DNA of 9,552 bases from an uncultured Tidjanibacter sp. (GTDB lineage: Bacteria > Bacteroidota > Bacteroidia > Bacteroidales > Rikenellaceae). Under the pieces are notes generated by a model. That model did not search any database and had not been told where the DNA came from. It saw nothing but the letters and a program-made list of their open reading frames with translations. The stretch spans positions 1-9,552 of the forward strand of contig CAKUKW010000062.1 of the NCBI GenBank assembly GCA_934663885.1, read 5' to 3'. The position numbers were made by a program, and so were the translations under genes. Each line of letters starts with the position of its first letter. Within the stretch, counting starts at the first letter, position 1. Of the stretch, positions 6,805 to 9,552 are shown one piece after another.

Positions 6805-6823
6805 ACCTTATATATAAGGTATA
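6802..6823. repeat. Perfect 22-base palindrome after mobB
   Basis: The half-site TATACCTTATA (6802-6812) is followed directly by its reverse complement (6813-6823) with no spacer. It overlaps the outer arm of the mobAB terminator by three bases and lies 20 bases after the mobB stop. Size and symmetry suit a dimeric DNA-binding protein; alternatively it could alter folding of the terminator. A looser relative of it occurs inside mobB at 7362-7383. Confidence 0.6.
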
Positions 6824-6842
6824 GGGTAAAATATCCCTGCGG

Positions 6843-7988
6843 CTATAAACTTTTCCCTTTGCGTTGTTTTTTCTTTTTGGCGGGGTGAATCTGCTGCCGG
6901 TCGCTTGCGCCGGAAATATCTTGCAGATCTGCACCGGCTTTTTGCGTGAGCGGATATTTTTCGTTCAGGGCATTGGCCGAATACTCCTTGCCCAGCCGCG
7001 AACCGTTCAGCACACACCGCTTTTCATGGTCGATGAACGTAACCCCTACGATGCGCCCGGAATCGTTGCGCCGCAAAAACAGGTCGATACGGTAAGCCTT
7101 TAACCGTTCGCGCAAATCCCTTTCGGTCGGCGCATCCAGCATCGCCTCGGCTACCCGGTGGCGGGTATGGTCGCGTATTTTATCTTTCTCTATCTTCCCG
7201 CCGGAACGCTCCATGTGCCGCACGAGCGCATCAAAGCCGTAATCTTTTCCGAAAGCCGAAGATTTAAGCGGGGTTGCCTCCGCATTGCCGCCGTCGTCCC
7301 CCAGCGCGGTATAAAGCAATCCGTGATAAGGCACGCCTTTGCGCTCGCCGATCACTTCCTCTATACCTATATTATATAAGGTAAGCAGGGCGCGAAATTC
7401 ACCCAACGTCTGGAAGCGATACAGGGAACGGGCAGGTTTGATAACCGCCGCGATTTGCTTTTTGAGGTTGCCTGCCGCCGGGTCGATGGGTTTAAGCTGC
7501 CACAGTTCGGTGCGCTCCTGTCCTTTGGCCGGATGCAGCCGGTACTCCTTTTCCAGTTCTTCGGTAGCGGCTACGCTGCGCGTGTTCCGTAGTTTATCCT
7601 TTATCTTCTTCCCGTCGCTATCCACCTGCACCGATACGATGTGAATATGTTCGCGCTCGATGTCGGTATGCTTGAATACGATATAGGGCTGAGAACCCCA
7701 ACCCATCCGATCCATATATTTACCCGCTATTTCCGAGAATTGTTCGTCGGACAGGTTGTCTTTGATGTCGGGGTTGAGCGATATATGGATAACAGGCTTT
7801 TCGCATCTGAAACGCTCCGGCATCCAATCCAACATGAATCCGGCAGTCTGTTTGACGTTGAAAAATCCATCGGCAGGTTCGGGTAGCAGGTGGGTGGAGA
7901 GTACCTTTCCCTGCCCGCCGTCCACCTTTTGCTGGTTGTAATAGAGCGCACCGGCAATGTCTTTTCCGGTAGTGATATTGGCTACCAT
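6843..7988 (-). CDS. mobB: Relaxase (mobilization nuclease)
   Basis: A 381-residue relaxase that should nick oriT and stay bound to the 5' end of the transferred strand. The N-terminus has the conserved start VANITTGKDIAGALYYNQQKV with Tyr16 and Tyr17, candidates for the catalytic tyrosine. KPVIHISLNP (64-73, His68) is the second relaxase motif, and HTDIEREHIHIV carries the metal-binding histidines His107, His114 and His116. The C-terminal half holds basic and helical stretches and ends in KKKKQRKGK. This is the Bacteroidales MobB type of the Relaxase family (Pfam Relaxase, MOBP-like). Its ATG at 7988 overlaps the mobA stop by seven bases (ATGGTAG), which indicates translational coupling. Length is a little short for a relaxase, but typical for MobB proteins, and all motifs are present. 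Codons around 7362-7384 are more A/T-rich than the rest of the gene. Confidence 0.93.
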   Translation of the reverse strand: MVANITTGKDIAGALYYNQQKVDGGQGKVLSTHLLPEPADGFFNVKQTAGFMLDWMPERFRCEKPVIHISLNPDIKDNLSDEQFSEIAGKYMDRMGWGSQPYIVFKHTDIEREHIHIVSVQVDSDGKKIKDKLRNTRSVAATEELEKEYRLHPAKGQERTELWQLKPIDPAAGNLKKQIAAVIKPARSLYRFQTLGEFRALLTLYNIGIEEVIGERKGVPYHGLLYTALGDDGGNAEATPLKSSAFGKDYGFDALVRHMERSGGKIEKDKIRDHTRHRVAEAMLDAPTERDLRERLKAYRIDLFLRRNDSGRIVGVTFIDHEKRCVLNGSRLGKEYSANALNEKYPLTQKAGADLQDISGASDRQQIHPAKKKKQRKGKSL

Positions 7989-8407
7989 CGTTTCAAAAAG
8001 TCTGCGGAAAGTTCCAGAATCCGGTGGCCGATTGCGGATAGTTCCGCCGTCAGTTTTTCCAGTTTATAGAGCAGGGCCAGTGCCTTTTTCTCTGTAAAAT
8101 GCGTGTGCAGTTCCTTTACGACCTGATTGTAATTGACGCCTACGGCTCGGAATTGTGCGTGGAAAGTGGATAGTTTGGCAGCATATTCCATTGTCCCGCG
8201 ATCCTTTTTGATGACGCGAAAATCCTCATCGAACACCCGTGCTTTGACAAAAGCGCCTTTCGACAGCATCCCCGATTGCTCATACATGGTGAGAAAACAG
8301 GCATATTCTTCGTCGGTAAACCGCACCATGACGTGGTTCGATGCGGTATCCGTTTTGGGCGGTCTGCCGCCCTTACCCCTGCGGGGCGTATTTTTCTTTT
8401 CTTCCAT
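7982..8407 (-). CDS. mobA: Mobilization accessory protein, ribbon-helix-helix type
   Basis: A 141-residue DNA-binding partner of the relaxase. The N-terminus is very basic (EEKKNTPRRGKGGRPPK). Residues about 25-60 (NHVMVRFTDEEYACFLTMYEQSG then SKGAFVKARVF) have the strand-helix-helix pattern of RHH proteins. VNYNQVVKELHTHF (91-104) matches the N-x-N-Q signature of MobC/MobA-like relaxosome proteins, and a C-terminal helical region follows. Such proteins bind oriT and guide the relaxase to nic. It is the first gene of the mobAB pair and overlaps mobB by seven bases. The start at 8407 lies within a dyad, ATACC-TC-GGTAT (8406-8417), that may let MobA control its own expression (inference). No clear promoter could be picked upstream. 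The 750 bases to its right hold the probable oriT, the expected position for this gene order. Confidence 0.92.
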   Translation of the reverse strand: MEEKKNTPRRGKGGRPPKTDTASNHVMVRFTDEEYACFLTMYEQSGMLSKGAFVKARVFDEDFRVIKKDRGTMEYAAKLSTFHAQFRAVGVNYNQVVKELHTHFTEKKALALLYKLEKLTAELSAIGHRILELSADFLKRW

Positions 8408-8417
8408 ACCTCGGTAT
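8406..8417. repeat. Dyad at the mobA start codon
   Basis: ATACC (8406-8410) and GGTAT (8413-8417) are perfect inverted repeats with two bases between. The mobA start codon (CAT on the plus strand, 8405-8407) overlaps the left arm. Autoregulation by the RHH protein MobA, or partial masking of the start codon in the mRNA, are both possible; neither is shown by the sequence alone. Confidence 0.4.
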
Positions 8418-8474
8418 TTTAAGGCAGTAGCCAGAGGCTTTGCCGGTTCATAAAATGCCGATCCCTTAACCGAT

Positions 8475-8486
8475 GGCCGCCCGGCC
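8475..8486. repeat. GC-rich inverted repeat GGCCG-CC-CGGCC
   Basis: GGCCG (8475-8479) and CGGCC (8482-8486) are separated by two bases. It is the first of the hairpins of the probable oriT region. Confidence 0.45.
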
Positions 8487-8510
8487 GTCGCTCTTCAAAG
8501 CGCCGACTTC

Positions 8511-8525
8511 GGAGGTGCGTCCTCC
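8511..8525. repeat. Inverted repeat GGAGG-TGCGT-CCTCC
   Basis: Five-base GC-rich arms around a five-base loop, immediately before the long inverted repeat at 8534-8588. It can form a small stable hairpin in single-stranded DNA. Confidence 0.5.
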
Positions 8526-8526
8526 C

Positions 8527-8588
8527 CTTGCGGGCAAGCTGTTTTTCAGTTACGGAATTTATTTACCGTAACGAAAAACACAGCTTGC
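8527..8588. repeat. Long interrupted inverted repeat with a competing small hairpin
   Basis: Left arm GCAAGCTG (8534-8541), TTTTTC (8542-8547), GTTACGG (8549-8555); right arm CCGTAAC (8566-8572), GAAAAA (8573-8578), CAGCTTGC (8581-8588). That is 21 perfect pairs, interrupted only by A8548 on one side and CA 8579-8580 on the other, with a 10-base A/T loop. The outer GCAAG (8534-8538) can instead pair with CTTGC (8527-8531) across GG. The two foldings exclude each other. Confidence 0.75.
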
Positions 8589-8620
8589 TAAGGACGAACA
8601 TGAAATGTTCTTTGTCCTTA
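8589..8620. repeat. Second hairpin directly abutting the long one
   Basis: TAAGGAC (8589-8595) pairs with GTCCTTA (8614-8620), and inside it GAACAT (8596-8601) pairs with ATGTTC (8605-8610) around GAA. The only interruption is TTT at 8611-8613. Its first base follows the last base of the previous hairpin, so both could stack end to end. Confidence 0.7.
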
Positions 8621-8638
8621 AATCAGCCCGCCGGAGCG

Positions 8639-8713
8639 GACTGACCTCTTAACCCAGTCGCCTAAAACGAGGGCAGGCAGGCTTCCATTGATTACCGGAA
8701 TCGTCATGCCTGC
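8639..8713. repeat. Two further inverted repeats of the oriT region
   Basis: GACTG (8639-8643) pairs with CAGTC (8655-8659). GCAGGCA (8673-8679) pairs with TGCCTGC (8707-8713) over a 27-base loop that itself contains TTCC (8683-8686) and GGAA (8697-8700). The second is a candidate binding site for relaxosome proteins; its role is inferred from position only. Confidence 0.45.
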
Positions 8714-8749
8714 AAAGATACCGGTCATTGCAATGCGCTGTATCATAGA

Positions 8750-8791
8750 GTTCGACGCCACTTGCTGCCACTTCGACGCCACTCACTGCCA
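8750..8791 (+). promoter_or_regulatory. Phased 42-base regulatory element, copy C (upstream of the tra operon)
   Basis: On the plus strand two 21-base units, with GACGCC at 8754 and 8775 and CTGCCA ending at 8770 and 8791. The element is inverted relative to copies A and B, but so is the transcription unit it precedes, so orientation towards the gene is the same in all three. It matches copy A at 36 of 42 positions. It lies 38 bases before the -7 box at 8830-8837. Confidence 0.8.
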
Positions 8792-8829
8792 TAGGAAGAA
8801 AAACGCATACAAGCTACCCGGATAAGGGC

Positions 8830-8837
8830 TTTATTTG
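8830..8837 (+). promoter_or_regulatory. Promoter -7 box of the tra operon
   Basis: TTTATTTG differs from TAnnTTTG at one position. No TTTG stands at the expected -33 place (ATAC at 8807-8810), as for mobC. The box was chosen because it lies at the same 38-base distance from the 42-base element as the other two promoters. The start near 8842 gives a leader of about 315 bases before the ORF at 9158. Confidence 0.5.
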
Positions 8838-8880
8838 CTCCCGAAACAAGTAAGTATTGGTTTGTTTCAGGAGTTCTTTT
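8838..8880 (+). terminator. Terminator-like hairpin at the very start of the tra leader
   Basis: CTCC-C-GAAACAA (8838-8849) pairs with TTGTTTC-A-GGAG (8862-8873): eleven pairs and one C/A mismatch, with a 12-base loop, followed by TTCTTTTCTT. It begins at or just before the predicted transcription start. It could stop read-through coming from the oriT side, act as an attenuator, or protect the 5' end of the mRNA. Confidence 0.5.
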
Positions 8881-8899
8881 CTTCCGTATTGAGCGACTT

Positions 8900-8917
8900 G
8901 AAATGCTTAAGTATTTC
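8900..8917. repeat. 18-base near-palindrome in the tra leader
   Basis: GAAATGCTT and AAGTATTTC form an 18-base dyad with one non-complementary DNA pair, which becomes a G-U wobble in RNA. It lies two bases before the next inverted repeat and contains the ATG of the 8-codon mini-ORF at 8903. Confidence 0.5.
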
Positions 8918-8929
8918 AATCAGTATTGA
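8903..8929 (+). CDS. Possible 8-residue leader peptide
   Basis: ATG at 8903 opens the frame MLKYFNQY with a stop at 8927-8929. The last codons and the stop lie in the left arm of the inverted repeat at 8920-8959, so a ribosome there would melt or hold that stem. There is no clear ribosome-binding sequence, and a frame this short can arise by chance. Confidence 0.25.
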   Translation: MLKYFNQY

Positions 8930-8959
8930 CTATCCATATTGATAGATAATCAATACTGA
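8920..8959. repeat. Nested inverted repeat in the tra leader
   Basis: TCAGTATTGA (8920-8929) pairs perfectly with TCAATACTGA (8950-8959); inside, CTATC (8930-8934) pairs with GATAG (8941-8945) around CATATT. Fifteen pairs in all, with a four-base ATAA bulge. It is A/T-rich and has no T-run after it, so it resembles an RNA switch element or operator more than a terminator. Confidence 0.65.
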
Positions 8960-9066
8960 CTTATTGAAAGATGTATTGGTGAGATGTATGGAAAGCCCAT
9001 ATCTGTTCCAGTATGGCAATAGTGATTTATAGCAATGATTAACCGCTGAAAGAAAGATATACCGAA

Positions 9067-9126
9067 ATGGTGAAACACAACAGTATTGAAACGAAGAAAC
9101 GAGGAAAGATAGAAACAGTGAATTGA
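9067..9126 (+). CDS. Possible 19-residue basic leader peptide
   Basis: ATG at 9067 opens MVKHNSIETKKRGKIETVN and stops at 9124-9126, 31 bases before the next gene. The peptide is Lys/Arg-rich and not hydrophobic. It is the longest of the leader mini-ORFs and stands in an A-rich context. Coding cannot be shown from one sequence. Confidence 0.25.
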   Translation: MVKHNSIETKKRGKIETVN

Positions 9127-9157
9127 TTAACAGTATCAACAAATAAATAATACAGTA

Positions 9158-9463
9158 ATGAAAAGTGTAAGTGTATCCTTAGTGAATGAAGAATTGAAGA
9201 CCGACCCTACGGACGATACGCCGGTATTCACCCTGTATCTGGCGGAGATTCCCGCCATAGGGGACAACCTCTTAATCAGCCATAGTGAACCGGTGGCTTA
9301 CGAAGATGAATCGAACGCCCTGTATTTGTTCTGCCAGGAGGTTTTCCCGCAGAGAATCCAAAGTATTTACGAGTTCAAAGTTATCGCAAGACAAATCTTC
9401 CGATATGATTATGCCTCGCGCGTGAACCTCGATGTAATGTATGTGCCGATTATAAATTCTTAA
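9158..9463 (+). CDS. Hypothetical protein, first gene of the tra operon
   Basis: A 101-residue soluble protein that I do not recognise. It has alternating beta-like segments (SVSVSLVNEELK, VFTLYLAEIPAIGDNLLIS, FKVIARQIFRYDY, VNLDVMYVPII) and no signal peptide, membrane helix or metal motif; the fold is probably small and beta-rich. The ATG at 9158 follows a long A-rich leader and is the only start that uses the whole frame. The stop at 9461-9463 is 11 bases before the traA ATG, so the two genes should be co-transcribed and perhaps translationally linked. A role in regulation or assembly of transfer is suggested only by position. Confidence 0.7.
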   Translation: MKSVSVSLVNEELKTDPTDDTPVFTLYLAEIPAIGDNLLISHSEPVAYEDESNALYLFCQEVFPQRIQSIYEFKVIARQIFRYDYASRVNLDVMYVPIINS

Positions 9464-9474
9464 AAATCAATCGC

Positions 9475-9552
9475 ATGAAAAAAGAACCTATTTATCTGGC
9501 GTTTTCCACCCAGAAGGGTGGAGCCGGAAAAACGACCCTCACGGTGTTGGTG
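9475..9552 (+). CDS. traA: ParA-family ATPase, start only
   Basis: Only 26 codons are inside the window, with the frame open at the right edge. They read MKKEPIYLAFSTQKGGAGKTT and onward, with the deviant Walker A motif KGGAGKTT (residues 14-21) that defines ParA/MinD ATPases. In CTnDOT-type ICEs a ParA-like TraA is the first gene of the tra operon, which fits its place here across from mobA and in the opposite direction. ATP-dependent positioning or assembly of the transfer apparatus is the usual suggestion; its exact role is not settled. A partitioning ParA for element maintenance is the alternative. The start follows an A-rich stretch (TTAAAAATCAATCGC) without a strong ribosome-binding site. 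Confidence 0.82.
   Translation, partial: MKKEPIYLAFSTQKGGAGKTTLTVLV

Larger units (their letters stand above)
8470..8720. other. Probable origin of transfer (oriT) region
   Basis: This gene-free stretch upstream of mobA contains at least six inverted repeats in 250 bases: 8475-8486, 8511-8525, 8534-8588, 8589-8620, 8639-8659 and 8673-8713. A position next to the accessory-protein and relaxase genes and dense hairpins are usual for oriT. I cannot point to the nic site: no convincing match to a known MOBP nic sequence is visible. None of the hairpins has a run of T after it on either strand, so they are unlikely to be simple terminators. Confidence 0.55.
8838..9157 (+). other. Long structured leader of the tra operon with small upstream ORFs
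   Basis: About 320 bases, clearly more A/T-rich than the flanking genes and without any sizeable gene. It holds the hairpin at 8838-8880, a near-palindrome at 8900-8917, a nested inverted repeat at 8920-8959, repeated copies of a CAGTATTGA-like motif, and several ATG-initiated mini-ORFs (8903-8929, 8971-8982, 8984-9022, 9067-9126). Such a leader suggests control after initiation, by attenuation or at translation. This is inference; known Bacteroides ICE genes do use leader-based attenuation. Confidence 0.45.
1..9552. mobile_element. Internal segment of a Bacteroidales integrative and conjugative element
   Basis: Nearly every recognisable gene belongs to the transfer core of Bacteroidales conjugative transposons: mobA, mobB, mobC, a ParA-type traA, and topB with a DUF4099/DUF3945 partner. 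This gene set and the divergent mob/tra arrangement are established for CTnDOT-like elements. No integrase, attachment site or rteABC-type regulator lies in the window, so the ends and the exact family cannot be stated. Genes 3199-4599 look like element-specific cargo placed between mobC and the topB operon. Confidence 0.85.

Noticed and set aside
8707..8716. TGCCTGC as an RP4-type nic site
   Set aside because: Similarity to the ATCCTGY consensus is partial and it is one arm of an inverted repeat; not enough to call nic.
3063..8791. The 42-base repeats as CRISPR, transposon ends or recombination sites
   Set aside because: Only two units per site and no spacers; no flanking duplications; the fixed 38-base distance to -7 boxes and the fixed orientation to genes point to promoter control.

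Overview
The window is an internal piece of a Bacteroidales integrative and conjugative element (ICE) of the broad CTnDOT kind. Three observations point there: the mobA-mobB-mobC mobilization module next to a traA-type ParA gene; a type IA topoisomerase (topB) paired with a DUF4099/DUF3945 gene; and Bacteroidetes-style promoters (-7 box TAnnTTTG) with no strong Shine-Dalgarno sequences. The fairly GC-rich coding sequence would suit Bacteroides, Parabacteroides or Alistipes; the species cannot be fixed. No integrase, att site, antibiotic-resistance gene or rRNA/tRNA gene is visible, and both window edges cut genes (topB at the left, traA at the right).

Layout from left to right. 1-2975, minus strand: a DUF4099/DUF3945 gene followed 32 bases later by topB, which runs off the left edge. 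3139-4599, plus strand: an accessory cassette of three small genes (an unknown acidic protein, a B-box zinc-finger membrane protein, a MmcQ/YjbR-family protein) with its own promoters, closed by a two-way terminator at 4581-4618. 4621-6639, minus strand: mobC, the VirD4/TraG-type coupling ATPase. 6640-6842: a gap holding the mobC promoter, a terminator for mobAB and a perfect 22-base palindrome. 6843-8407, minus strand: the overlapping pair mobB (relaxase) and mobA (ribbon-helix-helix accessory protein). 8408-9157: 750 gene-free bases with a set of hairpins (probable oriT region), a promoter and a roughly 315-base structured leader with several tiny ORFs. 9158 to the right edge, plus strand: a small unknown gene and the start of traA, the beginning of the tra operon.

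The genes form one DNA-transfer machine. MobA and MobB should bind and nick oriT, MobC should carry the relaxase-DNA complex to the transfer channel encoded by the tra operon to the right, and TopB with its partner probably deals with DNA topology during excision or transfer.

The most notable finding is a 42-base element present three times, upstream of the DUF3945-topB operon, of mobC and of the tra operon. Each copy is two tandem 21-base units. Each unit carries two GCCA cores, so the four cores recur at 10, 11 and 10 bases, about one helical turn. All three copies have the same orientation relative to the gene they precede, and in all three exactly 38 bases separate the element from the -7 box. 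This looks like an activator-binding site that switches on transfer, coupling and topoisomerase genes together. The regulator is not in the window.
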